A DNA stretch of 64,000 nucleotides from Pedobacter psychroterrae (GTDB lineage Bacteria > Bacteroidota > Bacteroidia > Sphingobacteriales > Sphingobacteriaceae). A program made the translations under genes and the position numbers. Under the pieces are notes generated by a model. It saw only the letters and a list, made by a program, of their open reading frames with translations, did not search any database and was not told the origin of the DNA. The stretch covers positions 98,014 through 162,013 of the forward strand of contig NZ_SJSL01000009.1 of NCBI RefSeq assembly GCF_004331695.1, in the 5' to 3' direction. This document shows positions 1 to 8,169 of this stretch, in pieces; the stretch's first letter is position 1, and the number at the start of each line of letters is the position of its first letter.

Positions 1-641
1 TAAAGACAGTACCTCCGGCAGGGGTAATCAGCAAGGACGGCCGTATTCAGGAGTGGATAGAAGATTATAAGGAAACTGACCTTCAGCACCGTCATATATC
101 GCATTTGTATGGCTTATTTCCTGCCGCCCTGATCACACCTACTTCCACTCCCGAACTCGCAGAAGCTGCCAGGAAATCGCTGGAAGTAAGGGGAGATGAT
201 GGCCCGAGCTGGACCATAGCCTATAAATTACTCTTCTGGGCAAGGCTTCAGGATGGCAACCGGGCATTTAAGCTTTTCAAGGAGATCCTTAAGCCAACCC
301 TCAGACTGGATATTAATTACGGTGCAGGAGGGGGAGTGTACCCCAACATGCTGTCTGCCGGCCCGCCTTTCCAGATAGACGGAAACTTTGGTGCCGCAGC
401 TGGTCTGGCTGAAATGCTGCTGCAAAGCCACGATGGTTTTATTGACCTGCTTCCCGCTATTCCTGATGCCTGGAAGGCCTATGGAAATGTAAAAGGAATG
501 AAAGCAAGGGGAAATTTTACAGTCGACATGAGCTGGAGAGATGGTAAAATAACCGCTTACAGGATCAGTTCACCCCTAGCGAAAAAAGTGAAAATCAAAT
601 TTAACGGACAGATTAAAGAGATCACTTCTGTAAAAGGATAA
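1..641 (+). CDS. GH95 family alpha-L-fucosidase, C-terminal part (5' truncated by window edge)
   Basis: The frame is open from the left edge of the window, so this is the last ~213 residues of a longer gene. It begins with an EWIEDY...D..HRHISHLYGLFP stretch, the hallmark late in the catalytic (alpha/alpha)6 barrel of GH95 fucosidases. A GAGGGVYPNML / FQIDGNFGAAAGLAEMLLQS block and a C-terminal beta domain follow, as in GH95. The enzyme removes terminal fucose (or L-galactose) from glycans and is normally exported to the periplasm. Two GH29 genes elsewhere in the window support a fucoside-degrading lifestyle. The family call is secure; substrate linkage cannot be told. Confidence 0.85.
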   Translation, partial: KTVPPAGVISKDGRIQEWIEDYKETDLQHRHISHLYGLFPAALITPTSTPELAEAARKSLEVRGDDGPSWTIAYKLLFWARLQDGNRAFKLFKEILKPTLRLDINYGAGGGVYPNMLSAGPPFQIDGNFGAAAGLAEMLLQSHDGFIDLLPAIPDAWKAYGNVKGMKARGNFTVDMSWRDGKITAYRISSPLAKKVKIKFNGQIKEITSVKG

Positions 642-675
642 TACTTTCACCGACGATTATTAACAACTCACCTAG

Positions 676-702
676 GTTTTGTCCGGTCTGGCCGGACAAA
701 AC
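676..702. terminator. Perfect 11-bp inverted repeat, possible terminator or operator
   Basis: The arms GTTTTGTCCGG (676-686) and CCGGACAAAAC (692-702) are exactly complementary around a 5-nt loop, 34 nt after the GH95 stop. The GC-rich stem core suits a transcription terminator. No T-run follows on either strand, so an operator for the downstream small gene is the alternative. Confidence 0.45.
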
Positions 703-800
703 TATTCATGAAAAGTAAAATATCACATCTTTACATTAATTATTGTAACATGGAGGCGCAAAACTGCGTCTTTCTACACAACACATACATTATAAGAAAG

Positions 801-1016
801 ATGGACACAATTGTATTTAAAACTTCAGTACAAAACACCTACGATCTGGGTGCTATCAAGCCTGTTATGGATCTTATTTTTGGAAAGAACTGGTCTGTCA
901 ATTTTGAAGGGATGGACAGGATTTTAAAGGTGGTGAGTTCCATTCCCTGTGCAGCATTGGTAAAAGATATCTTCAGGGATAAAGGTTTTCAGTGCGACGA
1001 ACTCCAATACGCTTAG
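801..1016 (+). CDS. Small HMA-fold-like protein without CxxC
   Basis: A 71-residue cytoplasmic protein beginning MDTIVFKTSV. Its size and apparent beta-alpha-beta pattern (IVFKTSV, then an I..VMDLIFG helix, WSVNFEGMDRILKVVS, a second helix, and a C-terminal strand) resemble heavy-metal-associated (HMA) domains. The MxCxxC metal-binding motif of that family is absent. The frame stays open upstream to an ATG at 708, but those 31 residues look non-coding, so I place the start at 801. Function is unknown; the fold assignment is an inference from pattern, not from a search. Confidence 0.5.
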   Translation: MDTIVFKTSVQNTYDLGAIKPVMDLIFGKNWSVNFEGMDRILKVVSSIPCAALVKDIFRDKGFQCDELQYA

Positions 1017-1057
1017 TTATCCCGACATTTCTTATGCTGGTTTTAAGATAATAATTC

Positions 1058-1065
1058 TATTTTTG
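1058..1065 (+). promoter_or_regulatory. Candidate -7 box (TAnnTTTG) of the trypsin/PDZ gene
   Basis: TATTTTTG matches the Bacteroidota -7 consensus exactly. It would start transcription near 1072, giving a leader of about 50 nt before the ATG at 1121. No good -33 TTTG is visible. Confidence 0.45.
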
Positions 1066-1120
1066 CCACAGCCAATGCATTAATCAGCATACAGGCATAC
1101 TAACATATTATCGCTCCAAC

Positions 1121-2818
1121 ATGAAAAAAATCTTATTATTGATTTTACTACAGTCAATTTGCGCATCTTATGGCTTCAGCCAGCAACTTGATATTCAAAA
1201 AATACAATCCCTTACACAAAATGCGATAAAAAAAGCCTATCCTGCCAGTGTCAGAATGTGGGCTTTCGATACAGTTAAAAGGCAACAGGCAGGCCCGCAG
1301 TTTAGCGGAGTAGTGGTCACACCAGAAGGGCATATACTGACCGCCGCTCATGTAAACACACCTGGACAAAGCTATCTGGTAACATTCCCTGACGGAAAAA
1401 CCGGTATAGCCAAAGGCCTTGGAAAGATTGAATTTGCCAAAACACCAAACATGCCTGACGTGGCTATGATGAAGATCATCACAGTGGGCACCTGGCCCTA
1501 TGCTGAGATGGGCTGGTCCTCGGCCATTAAGATAAATGAACCTGTGATCAGCATTTCTTATCCGGAAAGCCTCAACCAGCCATTGCCCCTGGTCAGGTTT
1601 GGAAGTATTACCAATGTAAAGAACGAATATGGCTTTCTGCAGTCGACCTGTATGATGGAACCCGGTGATTCAGGTGGGCCGATATTCGATTACCTGGGCC
1701 GTGTCATTGGTTTGCATAGTGCAATAAATGTGGATGTAGATTATGAAATACCCGTAGATTTCTACCGTAAATATTGGAAGGCGCTAAATGTGCCGAGGAC
1801 ATACGCGGAGTTACCTGAACAGGAAGATGCAGTTGGGAATGATCCGGAAATAATCCTCAGTATTCCTGCATTGGCCAACCTGAATTCGAATTTTATAAAG
1901 ACGGCAAAGCAGTTTAGTGATCATGTGGTTTCGATCAATAGCATGGTGGACGGAAAACAGCAACAGGTAATGGGTACCTTAGTTAAAACTGAAAAAGGAA
2001 CCTGCATCATTAGTAAGAGCTCATTAATCGGAGTTGATCCTGTGGTCAGAGTAGCTAATGGTAAAGATCTAACAGCTAAGGTGATTAGCAGAGACAGGAA
2101 TACAGACCTGGTTTTACTCCAAGCTGGTTCAAAGTTAAAGGGTGGTGTAAGTCTCAACGCTCTCAATGCTCTTAACGCTCTCGACGCTTCGGTTAAAGAT
2201 ACGATAGCAGTAAAGCAGCTTGGGATGTTTCTGATTTCAGTCCAGCCAGGTGCCGGAGATAGTCAGGTAAGTGTGATGGGAAGTACCGTGTTTTCGTTGA
2301 ATAAAATAGCGGGAATGGCCTATCTGGGAGCTGCAGTGGCTTACACAGCGCCTGTGGCTATCACCGTGGTACAGCCGGGTAGTCCGGCAGGCAATGCTGG
2401 TTTGCAAATTGGCGATCAACTGGTTAGCATAAATGATACAGCCATCAATAAACCGGAAGACTATGGAAATCAATTGATGAAATACTGGGCGGGGGACACC
2501 ATTCAATTCGATATCCTCCGTGAAGGCAGCAGGCTAAGCAAGCAGATTATCCTTGCTTCCAGACCAGAAAGACCGGTTACACATCCTGTAGATATGTTTG
2601 TGGGGGGTAAAAGCAGCAGGAGGGACGGCTTTGATGCTGTTTTTGCCCATGGTGCGAAGATCAGGCCTGAGCAATGTGGCGGGCCAGTATTTGATACTGC
2701 GGGTCATTTTTATGGAATAAATATTGCCAGGTTTGGCCGGGCCAGCACAATCGCCATTCCGGCCAAAACCATTTTAGCATTTATAAAAACAGGTCTTAAT
2801 TCTACTCAACTCCCTTAG
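1121..2818 (+). CDS. Secreted trypsin-like serine protease with PDZ domain
   Basis: 565 residues with a signal peptide (hydrophobic residues 4-20, FSQQ cleavage region). Residues ~60-205 form an HtrA/S1C-like protease domain with the full triad: His77 in TAAHV, Asp113 in MPDVAMM and Ser184 in GDSGGP. A second protease-like half starts near residue 265. It carries an inserted PDZ domain (AGLQIGDQLVSIND region) and ends with EQCGGPVF, where a Cys stands in place of the nucleophilic Ser, so the second half is probably non-catalytic. Its last 17 bases overlap the 3' end of the convergent SMP-30 gene. Likely a periplasmic quality-control or processing protease; its substrate is unknown. Confidence 0.8.
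   Translation: MKKILLLILLQSICASYGFSQQLDIQKIQSLTQNAIKKAYPASVRMWAFDTVKRQQAGPQFSGVVVTPEGHILTAAHVNTPGQSYLVTFPDGKTGIAKGLGKIEFAKTPNMPDVAMMKIITVGTWPYAEMGWSSAIKINEPVISISYPESLNQPLPLVRFGSITNVKNEYGFLQSTCMMEPGDSGGPIFDYLGRVIGLHSAINVDVDYEIPVDFYRKYWKALNVPRTYAELPEQEDAVGNDPEIILSIPALANLNSNFIKTAKQFSDHVVSINSMVDGKQQQVMGTLVKTEKGTCIISKSSLIGVDPVVRVANGKDLTAKVISRDRNTDLVLLQAGSKLKGGVSLNALNALNALDASVKDTIAVKQLGMFLISVQPGAGDSQVSVMGSTVFSLNKIAGMAYLGAAVAYTAPVAITVVQPGSPAGNAGLQIGDQLVSINDTAINKPEDYGNQLMKYWAGDTIQFDILREGSRLSKQIILASRPERPVTHPVDMFVGGKSSRRDGFDAVFAHGAKIRPEQCGGPVFDTAGHFYGINIARFGRASTIAIPAKTILAFIKTGLNSTQLP
2153..2188 (+). repeat. Four 9-bp tandem units inside the protease gene
   Basis: CTCAACGCT, CTCAATGCT, CTTAACGCT and CTCGACGCT follow one another without gaps and encode LNA-LNA-LNA-LDA. 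The 9-bp unit keeps the frame, so copy number could change without breaking the gene. The repeat sits in the linker before the PDZ-bearing half. Confidence 0.8.
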
Positions 2819-3698
2819 CATTCACCGGAATGCTATATACCGAATTGTGTGCGGTAATGAATAAAATATCATTGTTCTTTCCATAGAAACATACATTGCT
2901 GGCACCTTTTGGTACTTTAATCGCTCCAATGGCATTACCTGAAGCGTCAAAGATATACACACCACCGTTGCCGGTCAGGTAGACATTACCTTTATCATCC
3001 AGCGTCATGCCGTCAGAGCCACGGTTGATCAGTAATTGTTTCTCACCCAATACCCCATTTTTTATGATAGGATACTTATATGTCTTGCCTGATGCAATAT
3101 CCGAAACAAAGAGAAACTTACCATCCGGACTGCCTACTATTCCATTTGGTTGTTTAAGGCCATTTGCGATCATCAGGGCAGTTTTTGTGCCTTTTGCCAG
3201 ATAGTACACATCTTCCGTAGGAATATCTTTGCTTTTTCTGGTCCAATACGGGCGCTGATAGTAAGGGTCTGTAAAATAGATACCTCCTTTGGCATCCATC
3301 CACACATCATTGGGGCCATTAAGTTGCTTTCCTCCGAAATTATTCAGCAGCACCTTAACTTTTCCTTTTTTGTTCACCGACCATAGTTCTCCTTTTTCAT
3401 CCGCACAGGTGATCAGATTGCCTTTTTTATCAAAGAAAGTCCCGTTTGAACGGCCAGTTTTATCTAAGAAAACAGACAATTTACCGTCCAGATCGTACTT
3501 CCAGATTTTATCATTCGGCTGGTCAGTAAAGAAAACATTACCGGCTTTGTCCTTTGAGCAGCCTTCGGTAAAGCTATAATCTGAGCCCACCAGTTTTAAC
3601 TGGTCTTGTACAAATAAGGTGCTTTCCTGTGCCTGAGCAGCAACAGTAGTTAGTAAAAAAGCAAATAAGTAATTTAAGCGGGTAAGTCGTGATAACAT
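2802..3698 (-). CDS. Secreted SMP-30/gluconolactonase-like protein
   Basis: 298 residues with a signal peptide (ending VAAQAQ). It is a six-bladed beta-propeller of the SMP-30/gluconolactonase/LRE family, which usually opens sugar lactones using one divalent metal. The expected ligands are visible in order: Glu in SFTEGCS, Asn in GPNDVWMD, Asn in QPNGIVGSPDG and Asp in GSDGMTLDD. FTDQ.NDKIW and YFTDPYY blade motifs are present. Export to the periplasm suggests action on lactones made by outer oxidases such as the GMC dehydrogenase at 34-36 kb, but that link is speculative. It is transcribed divergently from pxpB. Confidence 0.8.
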   Translation of the reverse strand: MLSRLTRLNYLFAFLLTTVAAQAQESTLFVQDQLKLVGSDYSFTEGCSKDKAGNVFFTDQPNDKIWKYDLDGKLSVFLDKTGRSNGTFFDKKGNLITCADEKGELWSVNKKGKVKVLLNNFGGKQLNGPNDVWMDAKGGIYFTDPYYQRPYWTRKSKDIPTEDVYYLAKGTKTALMIANGLKQPNGIVGSPDGKFLFVSDIASGKTYKYPIIKNGVLGEKQLLINRGSDGMTLDDKGNVYLTGNGGVYIFDASGNAIGAIKVPKGASNVCFYGKNNDILFITAHNSVYSIPVNAKGVE

Positions 3699-3744
3699 GT
3701 CTAAATATTTGGTTTCATTAAATAATTAAGTCTAAAAATACACA

Positions 3745-3752
3745 TATATTTG
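3745..3752 (+). promoter_or_regulatory. Candidate -7 box 5 nt before pxpB start
   Basis: TATATTTG fits TAnnTTTG. A start point about 7 nt downstream would fall on the pxpB ATG at 3758, implying a nearly leaderless mRNA. The 10-mer ATATTTGGTT containing this box also occurs at 3705-3714. Confidence 0.3.
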
Positions 3753-3757
3753 GTTAT

Positions 3758-4465
3758 ATGACAATTGAAGCAAATTCTAATGACTTTCGGTGCTACCCAC
3801 TTGGAGATTCGGCTATAGTCATACAATTTGCTGATGAGATCAGTATTCCCATCAATCAAAAGATCAGGGCCATTGGCGAATTTCTGGATGAATATACCTT
3901 TGAGGGCTTTGTGGAGTATGTTCCTGCATTTAGCAGCATTACCATCTACTATCAACCAAGCCTGATATCTTTTCAGGAACTGGAAACCATGGTACAGGAA
4001 ATGATGGAGGATTTGCCGGAAGCAACCACAGGCAGCCAGTCGGCGGCCATAGAAATACCTGTTGTATATGGAGGGGAATGGGGCCCTGATCTTGAGTTTG
4101 TTGCGCAGCACAATAAGCTCAGCATAGAAGAAATAATACATATACATAGCAGTACAGAATACCTGGTGTACATGATTGGTTTTGCACCTGGTTTTCCATA
4201 TCTGGGCGGCATGGACAGCAGGATTGCTACGCCCAGAAAAGAAACGCCAACATCCAGCATCTCTGCGGGGTCGGTTGGCATAGCAGGTATGCAGACGGGT
4301 GTATACCCAATAGAAACACCCGGGGGATGGCAGATCATTGGCAGGACTACCATAGACCTGTTTGACAAGGAAAGTGATACGCCTGTACTGCTGAAAGCAG
4401 GCGACCGCATTCGTTTTGTACCTGTAGAAGCTGATATTTTAATGGAAGAGATATATGGGATTTAA
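3758..4465 (+). CDS. pxpB: 5-oxoprolinase subunit PxpB (KipI family)
   Basis: 235 residues. With PxpC and PxpA it forms the ATP-dependent 5-oxoprolinase that opens 5-oxo-L-proline (pyroglutamate) to glutamate in the cytoplasm. Family marks are CYPLGDSAIVIQFADEI at the start, GFAPGFPYLGGM near residue 145, and the SAGSVGIAGMQTGVYP and TPGGWQIIGRT blocks. The last 11 bases overlap pxpC, which suggests translational coupling. The start at 3758 is the only sensible one before the conserved N-terminus. Confidence 0.93.
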   Translation: MTIEANSNDFRCYPLGDSAIVIQFADEISIPINQKIRAIGEFLDEYTFEGFVEYVPAFSSITIYYQPSLISFQELETMVQEMMEDLPEATTGSQSAAIEIPVVYGGEWGPDLEFVAQHNKLSIEEIIHIHSSTEYLVYMIGFAPGFPYLGGMDSRIATPRKETPTSSISAGSVGIAGMQTGVYPIETPGGWQIIGRTTIDLFDKESDTPVLLKAGDRIRFVPVEADILMEEIYGI

Positions 4466-5408
4466 GGTGGTCAAAGCCGGTATGCTAAGTACCATTCAGG
4501 ACCTGGGCAGGTACGGTTATCAGAAATCCGGGATCATTGTAAGTGGGGCGATGGATAAGCTGGCACTCAGGATAGGCAACCTGCTTTTGGGAAATGAAGA
4601 AGACGAGGCGGGCTTGGAAATTACCCTGATTGGGCCGGTCTTACTGTTTGAGGAAGCACACCTAATCATCCTTACAGGTGCGGATTTGTCGCCTTCCATA
4701 GATGGTGCGCCTTTGACCATGTGGCGTCCAGTCCACATTCCAAAAGGTTCATTACTCACATTCGGTAAACCAGCAAGCGGCTGTCGCGCCTATTTGTCGG
4801 TAGCCGGAGGCTTTAAGATAAAACCAGTCCTGGGCAGTTGCGCTACCTATCTGCAGGCAGGCATAGGTGGATGGGAAGGGAGGGCATTAAAGCCCGGCGA
4901 CCGGATTCCCTTCAAGCAGGCCTATAAAGCTAACGGTAAATTTAACTGGACACCCGATCTAAAATTATACCCCAGGCTGGATAAGCAGACAATTGGTGTA
5001 ATAGCCGGTCCAGAGTTCAGCTTATTTACCAAAGATAGCATAGCTGCATTTTTCAGTCAGGAATTTAGCATCAGCAAGGACAATAACAGGATGGGATACC
5101 GACTGGACGGCGCTGGTATCCACCAGACTAAAACTGAAGAAATGCTATCTTCAGCGGTGACATTCGGAACCATACAAGTTCCGCAGCAAGGGAAACCAAT
5201 TATCCTGATGGCCGATAGCCAGACCACAGGCGGCTATCCAAGGATTGCTCAGGTGATAACGGCCGCCCTAAGTATCCTTGCGCAAAAGCAAACCGGCAGT
5301 CTGATAAAATTTGAATTAATTACCTTAGCTGAAGCACAAAAGCAACTGCAGCAGCAGGAAAAGCAGATACAGCAACTAAAACATACCATTAGCTTAAAAT
5401 ATGGCTGA
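4455..5408 (+). CDS. pxpC: 5-oxoprolinase subunit PxpC (KipA family)
   Basis: 317 residues, the biotin-dependent-carboxylase-like partner of PxpB. Family blocks are AGMLSTIQDLGRYGYQKSGI at the N-terminus, SGAMDKLALRIGNLLLGN, NRMGYRLDG and DSQTTGGYPRIAQVI. The C-terminal ~30 residues are Gln/Lys-rich, probably helical and poorly conserved. It overlaps pxpB by 11 bp and pxpA by 8 bp, consistent with stoichiometric synthesis of one complex. Confidence 0.93.
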   Translation: MGFKVVKAGMLSTIQDLGRYGYQKSGIIVSGAMDKLALRIGNLLLGNEEDEAGLEITLIGPVLLFEEAHLIILTGADLSPSIDGAPLTMWRPVHIPKGSLLTFGKPASGCRAYLSVAGGFKIKPVLGSCATYLQAGIGGWEGRALKPGDRIPFKQAYKANGKFNWTPDLKLYPRLDKQTIGVIAGPEFSLFTKDSIAAFFSQEFSISKDNNRMGYRLDGAGIHQTKTEEMLSSAVTFGTIQVPQQGKPIILMADSQTTGGYPRIAQVITAALSILAQKQTGSLIKFELITLAEAQKQLQQQEKQIQQLKHTISLKYG

Positions 5409-6156
5409 TTTTTATACGGACTTAAATTGTGATATGGGAGAGTCCTTTGGTGCTTATACCATGGGAAATGACGAAGCCATTATGCCCTTCATCTCTTCAG
5501 TAAATATAGCCTGTGGCTTTCATGCAGGCGATCCTGCTACTATGCAAATGACGGTAAAGGCCGCTATCAGACATGGCCTGAAGATAGGTGCCCATCCAGG
5601 TTTTCCTGATCTGCAAGGCTTTGGAAGAAGAGAAATGAAACTTAGTGCTACCGAGGTTTACAATATAACACTCTATCAGATAGGTGCTTTGTCTGCTTTT
5701 GTTAAAGCGGAAGGCAGTGCCCTGCATCATGTAAAACCGCATGGCGCCCTGTACAATATGGCTGCTGTAAACCCTGAACTAGCCGATGCCATAGCGGAAG
5801 CGGTATATGCTGCCAATCCTTCACTAATACTTTACGGACTATCCGGCAGTGAACTCATCAAATCCGCAGAACGAAGAGGGTTGAACGTGAAAAACGAAGT
5901 ATTCGCAGACAGGACTTACAAGCAGGATGGTACTTTGACACCAAGGAGCCAGGCGGGCGCATTGATTAATGACAGTAAAACCGCCATCAATCAGGTGATG
6001 AGAATGGTAAAGGAAGGTATAGTGACCTCTTCTGAGGGACTCGATATAGCCATCCGGGCAGATACCATCTGCCTTCATGGAGATGGCGGTCATGCACTGG
6101 AATTAGCCAGAGAGATTAGCCATCGTTTTAAACAGGAGGGGATCATTGTAAGATGA
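5401..6156 (+). CDS. pxpA: 5-oxoprolinase subunit PxpA (LamB/YcsF family)
   Basis: 251 residues with the complete YcsF/LamB signature: DLNCDMGESFG at residue ~8, SVNIACGFHAGDP near 35, HPGFPDLQGFGRR near 66 and HVKPHGALYN near 110. PxpA supplies the polysaccharide-deacetylase-like barrel of the 5-oxoprolinase complex. It overlaps pxpC by 8 bp, and its stop codon overlaps the start of the transporter gene by 4 bp (ATGA). Confidence 0.94.
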   Translation: MADFYTDLNCDMGESFGAYTMGNDEAIMPFISSVNIACGFHAGDPATMQMTVKAAIRHGLKIGAHPGFPDLQGFGRREMKLSATEVYNITLYQIGALSAFVKAEGSALHHVKPHGALYNMAAVNPELADAIAEAVYAANPSLILYGLSGSELIKSAERRGLNVKNEVFADRTYKQDGTLTPRSQAGALINDSKTAINQVMRMVKEGIVTSSEGLDIAIRADTICLHGDGGHALELAREISHRFKQEGIIVR

Positions 6157-7322
6157 AAAACAGAAGCGTACTTCTGGGCGCCGCCTTTTTGATGGCAACC
6201 TCGGCGATAGGTCCGGGCTTCCTTACCCAGACCACGGTTTTTACCCAATCGCTGGGTGCCAGCTTTGGCTTTGTGATACTTACTTCCATCATTATTGACA
6301 TAGGCGTACAGCTAAATATCTGGCGCGTTATTGCTGTCTCTGAAAAACGTGCGCAGGACATTGGCAATTTACTTTTGCCAGGTCTTGGCAGTTTCATCTC
6401 CATACTGATCGTGTTGGGCGGACTGGCCTTCAATATAGGAAATATAGCAGGGGCGGGCCTTGGGCTGCAGGCTTTGCTGGGCATTCCTGTAGCCACAGGT
6501 GCGGTTATTTCAGCAGCAATGGCCATTGCGATTTTTGTGGTGAAAGAAGCAGGTAAAGCGATGGATAAATTTGCACAGCTAATGGGTTTTTTAATGATCA
6601 TGGCCATCGTTTATATTGCTGTCAGTTCTGCACCTCCTGTTGGAGAAGCAGTATTGAGGACTATTGTGCCAGCCAAAATAGACCTCATGACCATTCTTAC
6701 CCTGGTGGGCGGAACGGTGGGCGGCTACATCACTTTCTCCGGCGGACATCGCTTGCTGGACGCAGGCATTAAAGGAAAAGAATCACTTAAAGAAGTGAAC
6801 AGGAGTGCTGTTATGGGTATTTCCATAGCATCTTTGGTGCGTGTCTTTTTATTTCTCGCCTCCCTTGGGGTGGTAGCAAAGGGATTGTCTATTGATGCTG
6901 GAAACCCTACCGGATCGGTATTCCAGCTCGCTGCTGGAAACATCGGTTACAAACTCTTCGGACTGGTAATGTTTTCTGCCGCCATTACTTCCGTAATTGG
7001 GTCCGCTTATACCTCTGTTTCATTTATTAAATCTTTTAGTCCGGCTATTCAGAAAAACGAAAATAAGCTAATTATTGGCTTCATAATAATCTCAGCCATG
7101 ATATTTATTGCAGTAGGAAAGCCAGTAAGCCTGCTGATCATGGCGGGAGCAGCCAATGGTCTGATTTTGCCGGTCACACTCGCAACCATTCTTTTCGCAG
7201 CTCATAAGAAAAAGATTATCGGGGATTACCAACATCCAATATGGCTTACGCTATTCGGAATCCTGGTAGTTTGTGTCATGACCTATATGAGCGGATCAGT
7301 GCTGATAAATACTTTTTTTTGA
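6153..7322 (+). CDS. NRAMP-fold membrane transporter lacking metal-site motifs
   Basis: 389 residues with about 11 membrane segments and NRAMP-like flanks (IGPGFL...GASFGF). Manganese/iron transporters of this family have an 18-residue stretch between GPxF and GASFGY that includes DPGN of TM1. Here that stretch is 11 residues (LTQTTVFTQSL), so the DPGN ligands are gone. In TM6 the position of the MPH ligands reads VRV (GISIASLVRVFLFLASL). The protein is therefore unlikely to carry Mn or Fe. Because it is translationally coupled to pxpBCA (4-bp overlap), import of 5-oxoproline or a related amino acid is the best guess. Databases would probably label it a divalent metal transporter. Confidence 0.8.
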   Translation: MKNRSVLLGAAFLMATSAIGPGFLTQTTVFTQSLGASFGFVILTSIIIDIGVQLNIWRVIAVSEKRAQDIGNLLLPGLGSFISILIVLGGLAFNIGNIAGAGLGLQALLGIPVATGAVISAAMAIAIFVVKEAGKAMDKFAQLMGFLMIMAIVYIAVSSAPPVGEAVLRTIVPAKIDLMTILTLVGGTVGGYITFSGGHRLLDAGIKGKESLKEVNRSAVMGISIASLVRVFLFLASLGVVAKGLSIDAGNPTGSVFQLAAGNIGYKLFGLVMFSAAITSVIGSAYTSVSFIKSFSPAIQKNENKLIIGFIIISAMIFIAVGKPVSLLIMAGAANGLILPVTLATILFAAHKKKIIGDYQHPIWLTLFGILVVCVMTYMSGSVLINTFF

Positions 7323-7589
7323 TATGGAATCCGTGTAGCTCCGCTTGATCACCGTTGTATGTGAGTCCGGTCTGAGGGCCGAGTCACACGGAGTGACAGT
7401 TTATTTAATTGGGATTCACATCGAACAGTGATACAACCCATCTAATATCCGTGTGGTTGGAGAGTTTTGAGGGTATGATTATTTAATCAAATATAGCGCT
7501 AAATGACAATTGAATCAAGTCAAGCCTTGATTTTAAAGTCAATTTTTGTAAGTTAGCAAAATCAGCTATCAACCCAAATTTTGATACTT

Positions 7590-8153
7590 ATGAAGTCGAA
7601 TCTGATCATCCTATTTATTTTCATTGTTTTTTTGCAAAGCTGCGGACTTAACGAGCGGGAGAAAAATCTGCAAATACTGCAAAAGGAAATCGCCCAGAAA
7701 GAGCAGGGCTTACTGGCCTGGGAACAGCGGTTGAAACTGAAAGAAGAGGCACTGGAACATGCAAGGCAGTCGCTGGACAGCGCAAAGATGCAAGCCGATT
7801 CTGCATCGGTATACGACCCTGCTATTGTGGGTAAATGGATTGTTAAGATGAGCTGTATAGAAACTACCTGCGACGGGTCTGCATTGGGAGATACCAAGAC
7901 AGAGCAATGGGATATCAGCTACAATCAAAAGTCCATCGTTGTAAAAGCATATTCGGGTCCTGTACTCATTCGGGTGTATGTAGGCAATTATAGAGACAAT
8001 CAACTAAAAGTTTTGGATGAGCGGCCAAACGTAGATGTGTCTTTTAAGGCGGCCCTTAATTTTATTAATGAGAAAAGGATGGACGGAACCAGAGAGATCC
8101 TACAGGCAAACTGTAAAATTGTATATGCGCTAACTGCAGAAAAGTCGAAATAA
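7590..8153 (+). CDS. Coiled-coil lipoprotein, function unknown
   Basis: 187 residues. A type II signal peptide ends in VFLQSC (Cys ~14), so it is a lipoprotein. Residues ~17-65 are a charged heptad-like coiled coil (NEREKNLQILQKEIAQKE...). A small beta-rich domain with two Cys pairs (SCIETTC and others) follows. I choose the ATG at 7590 over an in-frame TTG at 7581 because it gives a standard signal peptide. It ends 16 bp before the antiporter gene and is probably co-transcribed with it. No family recognised. Confidence 0.75.
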   Translation: MKSNLIILFIFIVFLQSCGLNEREKNLQILQKEIAQKEQGLLAWEQRLKLKEEALEHARQSLDSAKMQADSASVYDPAIVGKWIVKMSCIETTCDGSALGDTKTEQWDISYNQKSIVVKAYSGPVLIRVYVGNYRDNQLKVLDERPNVDVSFKAALNFINEKRMDGTREILQANCKIVYALTAEKSK

Positions 8154-8169
8154 TACTAAACAAAGCTTT

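Noticed and set aside
6143..6607. Leftward open frame opposite the NRAMP-like gene
   Set aside because: It is the antisense shadow of a membrane protein gene (Pro/Ala/Ile/Ser-rich, no motif).
7323..7589. Possible structured RNA in the gap after the transporter gene
   Set aside because: CCGTGT and ACACGG could pair over ~50 nt, but the stem is short and no known riboswitch core is visible.
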